The notes beneath the pieces were generated by a model that was not told the DNA's origin, did not search any database, and saw nothing but the letters and a program-made list of their open reading frames with translations. 15,909 nucleotides of DNA. Source: Propionivibrio sp. GTDB lineage: Bacteria; Pseudomonadota; Gammaproteobacteria; Burkholderiales; Rhodocyclaceae. The stretch spans positions 1 through 15,909 of the forward strand of contig QKII01000328.1 of NCBI GenBank assembly GCA_003249625.1, given 5' to 3'. A program made the position numbers and the translations under genes. Below, one piece after another: positions 1 to 6,227 of the stretch (the stretch's first letter is position 1; each line of letters begins with the position of its first letter).

Positions 1-152
1 GCAGATTGACCCTGCACAAGTTGGTGCAAGAGAAGCTGCTGAAGCCTGCCGGAATGTGCGTCGCAATTACAAGAGAATCGGCGCCGCTTGAAGGTCTCAC
101 GGGTCAGCGCCTCTTTCAACCCGAGACGCAAATCGCAATCAGTATATTCAAA
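1..152. other. Left-edge leader region; possible 3' end of an upstream ORF
   Basis: A + strand frame is open from the window edge (base 2) to a TGA at 89-91. It would encode a 29-residue basic helical tail ending NYKRIGAA, which could be the C-terminus of an upstream gene cut by the window edge. I cannot identify it, and a short open frame at an edge may be chance. Bases 92-152 show no hairpin, clear promoter or strong ribosome binding site. In E. coli rluC is divergent from rne and the spacer holds the long rne leader. The reverse strand here shows no RNase E start, so that arrangement is neither supported nor excluded. Confidence 0.2.
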
Positions 153-1139
153 TTGGCCGAAGTAAGCAAAGACAATGTCACTCAGCTCCTAGTATCGGAA
201 GAAGATAGCGGGCAGCGTCTTGATAACTACCTGCTACGTGTCTGCAAGGGCGTGCCCAAGAGCCACATTTACCGGATTATTCGCAGTGGTGAAGTCAGGT
301 TGAATGGCCGGCGCGTGAACGCGTCCTCCAGAGTGTCCGGGGCTGATGTCCTGCGTGTGCCCCCAATCCGTGTCGCCACAAAGCGTGAGGAAATAGTCTC
401 CGGCGCTGAAATGAAGACTGACTTGCCGGTCCTCTTCGAGGATGATGCCTTGCTGGTGATCGATAAGCCGGCAGGCGTCGCCGTTCATGGCGGGAGCGGG
501 GTAAGTTTTGGCGTGATCGAGGCACTTCGAAGGCAAAGGCCGCTTGCTCGCTTTTTGGAGTTGGCTCATCGACTCGACCGCGAAACGTCCGGTTTGTTGC
601 TGATCGGCAAGAAACGTTCTGCGCTCAAAGCTCTGCATGAGATGTTTCGTGATGGAGGGGGAACCCCCCGGGGGGCGGACAAACGCTATCTGTTGCTGGT
701 CAAGGGGCGGTGGGCCGATCCTGTGCGCCATGTCAAGTTTCCATTGTTCAAATACCTTACGGAGTCCGGCGAGCGCCGGGTTCGGGTTTCGGAGGAGGGT
801 AAGCCCTCTTATACAATCTTTCGATTGGTCGCGCGCTGGGAACATTTCAGTCTTTTGGAGGCCGAATTAAAAACAGGGCGTACGCATCAGATTAGAGTGC
901 ACTGCGCGCATCTTGGCTTTCCAATTGCAGGGGATGAAAAATACGGTGATTTCGCGTCAAACAAATCACTTCATAAAGAAGGGTTGAAACGCATGTTCCT
1001 GCACGCATGGAAAATGGCGTTTCCACATCCTGGTAGCGGTGCCGCAATGATGCTGGAGGCGTCGTTGCCTGTAGCGTTGCGCGATTTTTTGAAAGCGTTG
1101 TCGCAAAAAGAGTGTCAGGATTATGGTCAGAAAATTTGA
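153..1139 (+). CDS. rluC: 23S rRNA pseudouridine synthase RluC (RluA family)
   Basis: This enzyme isomerises specific uridines of 23S rRNA to pseudouridine; E. coli RluC modifies 955, 2504 and 2580. An S4 RNA-binding domain occupies about residues 17-75 (GQRLDNYL ... GVPKSHIYRIIRSGEVRLNGRRV). The catalytic domain follows, with the RluA-family motif HRLDRETSG at 139-147 (catalytic Asp142), RTHQIRVH at 243-250 and GDEKYGD at 260-266. The TTG start at 153 gives 328 residues and an N-terminus that lines up with E. coli RluC (319 residues). No ATG lies nearby; an in-frame ATG at 54 would add 33 residues, and neither start has a good ribosome binding site. A short glycine-rich insertion near 167-176 (DGGGTPRGAD) coincides with a G/C-run palindrome. 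The gene overlaps the next by 17 bases, suggesting an operon. The function is certain; the start is not. Confidence 0.93.
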   Translation: MAEVSKDNVTQLLVSEEDSGQRLDNYLLRVCKGVPKSHIYRIIRSGEVRLNGRRVNASSRVSGADVLRVPPIRVATKREEIVSGAEMKTDLPVLFEDDALLVIDKPAGVAVHGGSGVSFGVIEALRRQRPLARFLELAHRLDRETSGLLLIGKKRSALKALHEMFRDGGGTPRGADKRYLLLVKGRWADPVRHVKFPLFKYLTESGERRVRVSEEGKPSYTIFRLVARWEHFSLLEAELKTGRTHQIRVHCAHLGFPIAGDEKYGDFASNKSLHKEGLKRMFLHAWKMAFPHPGSGAAMMLEASLPVALRDFLKALSQKECQDYGQKI

Positions 1140-1779
1140 TTTGGTCGTGTTTGATTGGGACGGAACATTATTTGATTCAACGGCCTCGATAGCTCGATCG
1201 ATCCAGGCAGCCTGCCGTGATTTGGGTTTGACGGAACCGTCGGATAACGAGGCTAGTCATGTGATCGGACTGGGATTGTCTGAGGCACTGCGTTACATTG
1301 CCCCAGATCTACCGGAAGAGCGTTTGCCATTGTTGGTCGAGCGTTACCGGCATCACTATCTTTTGAGTGATCAAGATATCAGGCTGTTCGCGGGGGCGGC
1401 GGATTTGATCGAGGGGTTGTACACTTCGGGTTATTCCCTGGCCGTCGCGACGGGAAAGAGTCGTAAGGGGCTTGATCGGGCTCTTTCGAACTCTGGACTC
1501 GGACGGTTCTTTATGTCGTCCCGATGTGCAGATGAGTGTTTTTCCAAACCTCACCCCCAGATGCTTATGGAGTTGATGGCTGAACTCGATGTTGAAGAAA
1601 ATAGAACACTAATGGTTGGTGATACGACGCACGACATACAGATGGCAATCAATGCGCAAGTGCAGGGGTTGGCTGTAACTTACGGTGCGCATTCCACTGA
1701 ATCCCTACGGAGTCTGAATCCTCTTGAGTGTCTGGAAAGTGTCGAGGATCTTCGTCAGTGGTTTGAATCGAATGCCTGA
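1123..1779 (+). CDS. HAD-superfamily IA phosphatase, Gph-like
   Basis: A 218-residue cytosolic hydrolase of the haloacid dehalogenase superfamily, probably acting on a small phosphate ester; phosphoglycolate is the usual annotation but the substrate is not readable from sequence. Motif I is DWDGTLFDST, with nucleophile Asp11 and acid/base Asp13. A helical cap follows (about 18-85). Motif II is VATGKSRKG (Thr110), motif III the Lys of SKPHP (Lys142), and motif IV GDTTHD (Asp167, Asp171). All catalytic positions are intact and the length is normal for subfamily IA. The start codon lies inside the end of rluC, so translation is probably coupled. HAD proteins of this type commonly sit beside rluC in proteobacteria, where a housekeeping or metabolite-repair role is likely. 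It could equally be called gph, but I withhold the symbol because paralogues are hard to tell apart. Confidence 0.88.
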   Translation: MVRKFDLVVFDWDGTLFDSTASIARSIQAACRDLGLTEPSDNEASHVIGLGLSEALRYIAPDLPEERLPLLVERYRHHYLLSDQDIRLFAGAADLIEGLYTSGYSLAVATGKSRKGLDRALSNSGLGRFFMSSRCADECFSKPHPQMLMELMAELDVEENRTLMVGDTTHDIQMAINAQVQGLAVTYGAHSTESLRSLNPLECLESVEDLRQWFESNA

Positions 1780-1856
1780 GAATGTGCTCTGATGAATTGA
1801 AAATGGTATTTTTTTCAGATGCTTAGTGGAAGACTGCTCAGAGATCGGATCTAGCG

Positions 1857-2810
1857 ATGGATACATCGGACAACGGGCCGAATTGGGAACGACAAGTTCT
1901 TGAAAAGCTGGCTCTCGCGTCACTCAAGGAAATTCGTGCGAAGCGTCGCTGGGGGATTTTCTTTAAGCTGGCCGGACTGGCCTATTTAGTGGCCATCCTC
2001 GTTCTTGCCGTCGGATGGGGGGGGGGCGAGAAGCTTGTTGAAAGCAAACACACAGCCTTGATCAACGTGGATGGATCAATTGGCGCGAATAGTGACGCAA
2101 ACGCCGACAAAATCAACGGTGCACTTCAAGCGGCTTTCGAAAGCAAGGGGACTGCGGGAGTGATCATGCGTATCAACAGTCCCGGTGGGAGTCCTGTGCA
2201 GTCAGGGATTGTTTATGACGAAATAGTGCGATTGCGTACCAAGCATCCGGATATTCCGCTTTACGCAGTGGTGGAGGATATGTGTGCATCCGGAGGCTAT
2301 TACATTGCCTCTGCTGCCGACAAAATCTACGTGGATAAAGCAAGTATTGTCGGTTCTATCGGCGTATTGATGGACGGATTCGGCTTTACCGAAGCGATGG
2401 AAAAAATCGGAATCGAGCGGCGTCTTTTGACTGCCGGCCAGAACAAAGGATTTCTGGATCCATTTTCTCCCCAGGATCTAGCGCAGAAACAGCATGCACA
2501 AATTCTTCTGGAAGAGATCCATCAGCAGTTTATCGACGTTGTTCGCAAGGGGAGGAAGGGGCGTCTTAAAGAGACTCCCGAGATGTTCTCAGGGCTGATG
2601 TGGACCGGATCTCAGAGCGTCAAGATGGGATTGGCCGATGATTTTGGTACAGTCGATTCAGTCGCGCGGGAGGTTATCAAGGAAGAAAATATCCTCGATT
2701 ACTCGGTTAAAGAGAATATTGCGGAGCGCTTTGCAAAGCGCCTTGGGGCCGATGTTAGTCATAGCTTGATTCTTCGGCTTTTTGGCGGTGACCAGATTAC
2801 TGTTCGTTGA
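1857..2810 (+). CDS. sppA: SppA-type S49 serine peptidase, single membrane anchor
   Basis: A 317-residue signal-peptide-peptidase-like enzyme that would degrade cleaved signal peptides and other membrane-associated fragments. A positively charged segment (EIRAKRRWG, 25-33) precedes one membrane span at about 34-55, giving an N-in topology with the catalytic domain outside the cytoplasm. The S49 core contains INSPGGSP (106-113), the catalytic serine in CASGGYYIA (Ser145), the IVGSIGV turn (164-170) and the general-base lysine in AGQNKGFLDPF (Lys197). The 52-residue Ser-Lys spacing matches the short Bacillus SppA type; E. coli SppA is a duplicated protein of about twice this length. Ten consecutive G encode Trp54-Gly57 just after the membrane span. 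It starts 77 bases after the HAD gene with only a weak ribosome binding site. No terminator is visible after it. Confidence 0.92.
   Translation: MDTSDNGPNWERQVLEKLALASLKEIRAKRRWGIFFKLAGLAYLVAILVLAVGWGGGEKLVESKHTALINVDGSIGANSDANADKINGALQAAFESKGTAGVIMRINSPGGSPVQSGIVYDEIVRLRTKHPDIPLYAVVEDMCASGGYYIASAADKIYVDKASIVGSIGVLMDGFGFTEAMEKIGIERRLLTAGQNKGFLDPFSPQDLAQKQHAQILLEEIHQQFIDVVRKGRKGRLKETPEMFSGLMWTGSQSVKMGLADDFGTVDSVAREVIKEENILDYSVKENIAERFAKRLGADVSHSLILRLFGGDQITVR
2017..2026 (+). repeat. Homopolymeric G10 tract inside the SppA gene
   Basis: Ten consecutive G follow a T at 2016 and are read as TGG GGG GGG GGC, encoding WGGG directly after the membrane span. Losing one G brings an in-frame TGA after 14 further codons. 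Gaining one G brings TGA within eight codons. Either change would remove the whole catalytic domain. The tract is the longest G run in the window. Confidence 0.9.
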
Positions 2811-2873
2811 GTTCTGATCAGGGCTCGCGGCCTGCCTACAAGTTGCAATACCGCGCAGCCCAGGTTGAAGCAG

Positions 2874-2984
2874 TCAGGCTTGGCTTGATTCGTCGCTGCT
2901 GTTCAAATACAACTCGATCAGCCTGGGTGCAAGAACGATGATTACCAAGGTTACTACGGTGGCGAACTCGGCGATCGTGGACAT
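2874..2984 (-). CDS. Small single-span membrane protein, 36 residues, unknown function
   Basis: Reading the - strand from ATG at 2984 to TGA at 2874 gives 36 residues. A hydrophobic run of about 18 residues (FATVVTLVIIVLAPRLIELY, around 7-26) is followed by a polar acidic tail (LNSSDESSQA). This looks like a single-span small membrane protein. Evidence for expression: an AAGGA ribosome binding site six bases upstream, a codon choice resembling the neighbouring genes (TCC ACG ATC GCC GAG TTC GCC ACC at the start), and a leader inverted repeat. I do not recognise the family. It lies on the same strand as, and about 175 bases beyond, the tRNA-Arg terminator, so it probably has its own promoter, which I cannot place with confidence. 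It could be a chance ORF, but the combination of features argues against that. Confidence 0.6.
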   Translation of the reverse strand: MSTIAEFATVVTLVIIVLAPRLIELYLNSSDESSQA

Positions 2985-2990
2985 GCTGTT

Positions 2991-2995
2991 TCCTT
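2991..2995 (-). promoter_or_regulatory. Ribosome binding site of the 36-residue ORF
   Basis: The - strand reads AAGGA here, with a six-base spacer to the ATG at 2984. This near-consensus site is the main reason for calling the small ORF. Three of its bases (2993-2995) also form the end of the inverted repeat at 2993-3029, so a hairpin in the leader would partly hide it. Confidence 0.6.
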
Positions 2996-3029
2996 TCTCG
3001 TTAATTAACTTTGTATCTATACGAGAAAG
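2993..3029. repeat. Inverted repeat in the leader of the small ORF
   Basis: Perfect 8-base arms, CTTTCTCG at 2993-3000 and CGAGAAAG at 3022-3029, flank a 21-base A/T-rich spacer. On the transcript of the small ORF this could form a stem-loop that includes part of the ribosome binding site. As DNA it could be an operator, or the spacer could contain a -10 element. No U-run follows either arm, so it is not an ordinary terminator. Confidence 0.55.
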
Positions 3030-3159
3030 TCTATTGATTCTGCTGCCGGGTGTATGTCGCGTTATTGCAGGGGCTGTGTGCTTGAGTGTAACGCTTTATT
3101 ACGAGATTACTGTGGCGCGGGGCTTGGGATGCGTTCGAGGTTGGCTGGAACCATAAAGC

Positions 3160-3185
3160 AAAAAAGCCAGTCATAAGACTGGCTT
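3160..3185 (-). terminator. Intrinsic terminator of tRNA-Arg
   Basis: On the - strand a perfect 9-base stem (AAGCCAGTC ... GACTGGCTT, arms 3177-3185 and 3164-3172) with a four-base loop is followed by a run of T (3165-3160). It begins about 20 bases after the tRNA 3' end and is oriented to end tRNA transcription. Confidence 0.9.
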
Positions 3186-3204
3186 GATTGGTTTCTCGCT
3201 GAAT

Positions 3205-3281
3205 TGGCGCGCCCGGAGCGATTCGAACGCCCGACCCCTTGGTTCGTAGCCAAGTACTCTATCCAACTGAGCTACGGGCGC
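3205..3281 (-). tRNA. tRNA-Arg(ACG)
   Basis: The - strand folds into a complete 77-base cloverleaf. Acceptor arms GCGCCCG and CGGGCGC pair fully, the D stem is GCTC/GAGT, the anticodon stem is CTTGG/CCAAG around loop CTACGAA (anticodon ACG), the variable loop is five bases, and the T arm is GGGCG-TTCGAAT-CGCTC. The discriminator is G and CCA is encoded. With A34 deaminated to inosine it would read CGU, CGC and CGA. It is a single-gene unit with its own promoter and terminator, divergent from hfq. Confidence 0.97.
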
Positions 3282-3302
3282 GCTGCAGCAACGAAGATGC
3301 GC

Positions 3303-3330
3303 ATTATATAGAGGTATTATTTTTTTTCAA
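3303..3330 (-). promoter_or_regulatory. Promoter of tRNA-Arg
   Basis: The - strand carries -35 TTGAAA (3330-3325), a 16-base spacer and a perfect -10 TATAAT (3308-3303). The sequence GCGC just downstream of the -10 is a G/C-rich discriminator, typical of stringently controlled stable-RNA promoters. The -10 ends 21 bases before the mature tRNA 5' end. Confidence 0.85.
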
Positions 3331-3352
3331 GCTTTTTTCCTAAATTTTTTTT
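3320..3352. promoter_or_regulatory. A-tract / UP-like element between tRNA-Arg and hfq
   Basis: Three T runs on the + strand (A runs on the - strand) lie at 3320-3327, 3333-3338 and 3345-3352, spaced by about one helical turn. The two distal runs sit directly upstream of the tRNA-Arg -35 box, where an UP element for the RNA polymerase alpha subunit would be. Phased A-tracts also bend DNA and could affect hfq transcription in the other direction. Confidence 0.55.
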
Positions 3353-3451
3353 AATGGAACGACTTTGTGATCCAGTAGTCTCTGTAGCCAACCTTCTGAA
3401 AATCAATTAAGCTTAAAAACCGTACTGACAATTAGACATGGAGTATGAACC

Positions 3452-3691
3452 ATGAGTAATAAAGGGCAACTGTTACAAGACCCCTTCCTGAACGTGTTGC
3501 GTCGCGAGCATGTTCCAGTCTCGATCTACCTGGTTAACGGAATCAAGTTACAAGGTCAGGTTGAGTCGTTTGACCAGTACGTGGTGTTGCTGAAGAATAC
3601 CGTTACGCAAATGGTCTATAAACACGCCATTTCCACGGTGGTGCCTTCGCGCCCGATCAGTATTCAGCAGGACAGCAATAGCGCTGAGTAG
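3452..3691 (+). CDS. hfq: RNA chaperone Hfq
   Basis: A 79-residue Sm-like protein that forms a hexameric ring and pairs small RNAs with target mRNAs. The Sm1 region ([40 protein letters not shown], about 8-47) and Sm2 region ([18 protein letters not shown], about 50-67) are intact. They include Gln8 and the YKHA motif of the proximal RNA-binding face. The acidic C-terminal tail is short, normal for beta- and many gammaproteobacteria and shorter than in E. coli. GGAG at 3440-3443 is eight bases before the ATG. It heads a + strand operon-like run into hflX, as in E. coli, although the 95-base gap contains T-rich stretches and hflX could have its own promoter. Confidence 0.98.
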   Translation: MSNKGQLLQDPFLNVLRREHVPVSIYLVNGIKLQGQVESFDQYVVLLKNTVTQMVYKHAISTVVPSRPISIQQDSNSAE

Positions 3692-3786
3692 TGCGGTTTT
3701 TTTCTTCAGTGTCGTTTCCCTTGGTTACTCTCCGTCTGTTTTTGGCTTTCGGCGATTGCCCGTTTGGGTTTCTGTGAGTTGGTGTT

Positions 3787-4935
3787 ATGTTTGACCGGCA
3801 CGCGGGTGGCGAACGGGTTGTTGTTGTTCAACTCGACTTCGGCGAAGGGGAGGGTGACGAGCGTCTCGAAGAAGTTCGTCTGCTCGTAGAATCGGCTGGT
3901 GCCGAGGTTTGTGGTGTGGTCGGCGGCCGAAGGCAAAGTCCGGATCCGGCAACTTTTGCTGGCAAGGGAAAAGTCTTGGAAGTTTCGGCGGAAGTGTCGG
4001 CATCCCAGGCTGATCTTGTGGTGTTTAACCATGAATTGTCCCCAGCTCAGGAAAGAAACCTTGAGCGAACGCTTCAGTGTCGAGTAATCGATCGTACTAG
4101 CCTGATCCTCGATATCTTTGCCCAGCGAGCGCAGAGTTCAGAGGGGAAGTTGCAGGTTGAGTTGGCGCAGCTTGATCATTTGGCTACACGTCTTGTTCGC
4201 GGGTGGACTCACCTGGAGCGGCAAAAGGGCGGAATTGGTTTGCGTGGCCCGGGCGAGACCCAGCTCGAGACCGACAGGCGTTTGCTTGGAAAGCGGGTGA
4301 AGGTGCTGCGAGAGCGGCTTGGCCGACTCCAGAGGCAACGGAAGGTGCAGCGCAAGGCAAGATCGCGTGGCGATGTGCTTAGCGTTTCCCTTGTTGGGTA
4401 TACCAATGCTGGCAAGACAACATTGTTTAATGCGTTGACTCACGCAGGTGCCTACGCTGCGGATCAGCTGTTCGCAACGCTTGATACAACTTCGAGGCGG
4501 CTCTGGATAGGAGAGGCGGGCAACATTGTGGTTTCCGATACGGTGGGGTTCATTCGCGACCTCCCTCACGAGTTGGTTGCTGCGTTTCATGCGACCCTTG
4601 AGGCGACGGCTGATGCAGATGTGCTATTGCACGTGATTGATTGCGCAAGTCCTGCGCGAGAGCGTCAGAGAGAAGAGGTTAATAAAGTTCTCGATGATAT
4701 CGGTGCGAGCCAGGTGCCTCAGTTGTTGGTAATGAACAAGCTTGATCTGACCGATCTGCCGCCGGGCATGGAGAAGGACGAGTATGGTAGAATTTCAAAG
4801 GTTCGGCTCAGTGCAAAAAACGGAGATGGCATGAATTTCCTGCGAGAGGCGCTGGCCGAAATTGCATTGGATAGGCTTCGTTCTTCCCGCGAACAGTCAG
4901 ATGAAACTGGCTTGGATTTGTCCCTGGCGGTTTGA
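3787..4935 (+). CDS. hflX: Ribosome-associated GTPase HflX
   Basis: A 382-residue GTPase that binds the 50S subunit and splits stalled ribosomes, notably in heat stress. An N-terminal HflX domain (about 10-190) contains the glycine-rich GIGLRGPGETQLETDRR segment (149-165) and a basic coiled linker (168-193). The G domain follows, with G1 GYTNAGKTTL (204-213), a G2 threonine in TLDTTSR (231-237), G3 DTVGF (251-255), G4 NKLD (317-320) and G5 SAK (342-344). The length is somewhat below the 426 residues of E. coli HflX, as expected for the shorter C-terminus. The ATG at 3787 has a weak ribosome binding site (GAGTTGGTGTT), and I see no better start. Its stop is 38 bases before the hflK start. Confidence 0.97.
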   Translation: MFDRHAGGERVVVVQLDFGEGEGDERLEEVRLLVESAGAEVCGVVGGRRQSPDPATFAGKGKVLEVSAEVSASQADLVVFNHELSPAQERNLERTLQCRVIDRTSLILDIFAQRAQSSEGKLQVELAQLDHLATRLVRGWTHLERQKGGIGLRGPGETQLETDRRLLGKRVKVLRERLGRLQRQRKVQRKARSRGDVLSVSLVGYTNAGKTTLFNALTHAGAYAADQLFATLDTTSRRLWIGEAGNIVVSDTVGFIRDLPHELVAAFHATLEATADADVLLHVIDCASPARERQREEVNKVLDDIGASQVPQLLVMNKLDLTDLPPGMEKDEYGRISKVRLSAKNGDGMNFLREALAEIALDRLRSSREQSDETGLDLSLAV

Positions 4936-4964
4936 CGTCAGGTTCCCTCTACGATTTGACCATT

Positions 4965-4968
4965 GGAG
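4965..4968 (+). promoter_or_regulatory. Ribosome binding site that fixes the hflK start
   Basis: GGAG with a five-base spacer precedes the ATG at 4974. The frame is open further upstream to a TTG at 4932 inside the hflX stop region, but that TTG has no such site. The ATG is therefore preferred. Confidence 0.8.
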
Positions 4969-4973
4969 TGCTT

Positions 4974-6227
4974 ATGTCGCTTAACGACCCGCAGTGGGGA
5001 AATCGCGGCAGTGATAATGGAGGTGGGCGGCGACCCAATCAGGGGCCACCGGATCTCGAGGAGTTGTGGCGCGACCTTAATAGAAGGCTCTCAGGGCTTT
5101 TAGGGAATAGGCGTACAGGTGGTAACGGTGAAGGTGGCGGAGGCGGTGAGCCTCCGGTGGAGATCAACCCGAGATTTCTCGGAGGCGGTATCGGCTTGCT
5201 GGTCATGCTTGTGCTGCTTGTATGGCTTGGGAGCGGATTTTATATAGTCGATGCTTCCCAGCGTGGGATCGTCCTGCAATTCGGGCGCTACAAGGAAAGC
5301 ACCGAGTCGGGGCTGCGTTGGCGTTTGCCGTATCCAATTCAGTCACATGAATTGGTAAACATTTCTGGGGTTCGAACGCTCGAAGTTGGCTATCGCGGCA
5401 GCGAGAAGAACAAGGTTCTCAAAGAAGCGCTGATGCTTACCGATGATGAAAACATCATCAATATCCAGTTCGCGGTCCAGTACATTTTGAAAGACCCTGT
5501 TGACTATGTTTTCAATAACAGGGGGCCGGACGAGGCAGTAATGCAGGTTGCGGAGACGGCAATTCGCGAGATCGTCGGAAAAAGCCGGATGGATTTCGTG
5601 CTCTACGAGGGGCGTGAACAGATTGCCGTCAAGGCTGCTGAGCTTATGCAGGAGATTCTCGATCGCTATGAAACAGGTATTCTGATTTCCAAAGTTACGA
5701 TGCAGAATGCGCAGCCTCCGGAGCAGGTTCAGGCGGCGTTTGATGATGCGGTTAAAGCAGGGCAGGACAGAGAGCGCCAGAAAAACGAAGGGCAAGCCTA
5801 CGCGAATGATGTCATTCCGAAGGCAAGGGGAACCGCGGCTCGCCTTTTCCAGGAAGCGGAAGGTTACAAGCAGCGGTTGATCGCCATGGCCGAAGGTGAC
5901 GCGAGTCGCTTCAGGCAGTTGAATTCAGAATACGCGAAGGCGCCGGAAGTTACTCGCAATCGCCTGTATATTGAAACGATGCAGCAAGTTTATGCGAACA
6001 CGAGCAAGGTCATGATTGACGCGAAGGGCCAAGGTAATCTGCTGTACTTGCCGCTTGATAAATTGATGCAGGCATCTGGCGCAGCAGTTCCTCAAATGGC
6101 TGGTGTCGCAGGTGATGCTGTTGCCTCCTCGAGGCAGAGTGTCGGCGGGGATGTATTTGTTCCGTCAGATAGAGCTGATTCGCGGTCCCGTGATGCCTTG
6201 CGTTCAAGAGACAGGGAGGCTCGCTGA
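4974..6227 (+). CDS. hflK: HflK, SPFH-family FtsH regulator
   Basis: A 417-residue membrane protein that assembles with HflC into a large periplasmic cage around the FtsH protease and limits access of membrane substrates. A polar glycine-rich cytoplasmic N-terminus (1-65, with runs such as GEGGGGGE) leads to one membrane span at about 70-91. An SPFH/band-7 domain then begins at IVDASQRGIVLQFGRY (91-106). A long helical region rich in Ala, Glu and Lys follows (about 255-350, e.g. AKAPEVTRNRLYIETMQQVY). The C-terminal tail is polar and Arg/Ser-rich. The length matches the family (E. coli 419). Its TGA overlaps the hflC ATG by one base, so the two partners are translationally coupled. Confidence 0.97.
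   Translation: MSLNDPQWGNRGSDNGGGRRPNQGPPDLEELWRDLNRRLSGLLGNRRTGGNGEGGGGGEPPVEINPRFLGGGIGLLVMLVLLVWLGSGFYIVDASQRGIVLQFGRYKESTESGLRWRLPYPIQSHELVNISGVRTLEVGYRGSEKNKVLKEALMLTDDENIINIQFAVQYILKDPVDYVFNNRGPDEAVMQVAETAIREIVGKSRMDFVLYEGREQIAVKAAELMQEILDRYETGILISKVTMQNAQPPEQVQAAFDDAVKAGQDRERQKNEGQAYANDVIPKARGTAARLFQEAEGYKQRLIAMAEGDASRFRQLNSEYAKAPEVTRNRLYIETMQQVYANTSKVMIDAKGQGNLLYLPLDKLMQASGAAVPQMAGVAGDAVASSRQSVGGDVFVPSDRADSRSRDALRSRDREAR

Larger units (their letters stand above)
2811..3451. other. Gene-poor junction between the sppA cluster and the hfq cluster
   Basis: No gene of normal size lies here. The stretch holds a 36-residue - strand ORF with its ribosome binding site and leader inverted repeat, then about 130 bases (3030-3159) in which I see nothing clear, then the tRNA-Arg terminator, gene, promoter and T-tracts, and finally the hfq leader (3353-3451). 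The hfq leader is A/T-rich with a GGAG ribosome binding site, and no single promoter in it stands out. Base composition is visibly more A/T-rich than the flanking genes. A + strand open frame of 72 codons at 2938-3156 lies antisense to the small ORF and looks non-coding. Confidence 0.7.

Noticed and set aside
2938..3156. 72-codon open frame on the + strand
   Set aside because: It has no ribosome binding site, is antisense to the better-supported 36-residue ORF and its leader, and has no convincing codon pattern.
3692..3786. Possible terminator between hfq and hflX
   Set aside because: The gap has a T run (TTTTTTTC) just after the hfq stop but no convincing stem before it, and hfq and hflX are usually co-transcribed.
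4932..4973. Upstream TTG start for hflK adding 14 residues
   Set aside because: The TTG overlaps the hflX stop and lacks a ribosome binding site, whereas ATG 4974 has GGAG five bases upstream and matches the family N-terminus.
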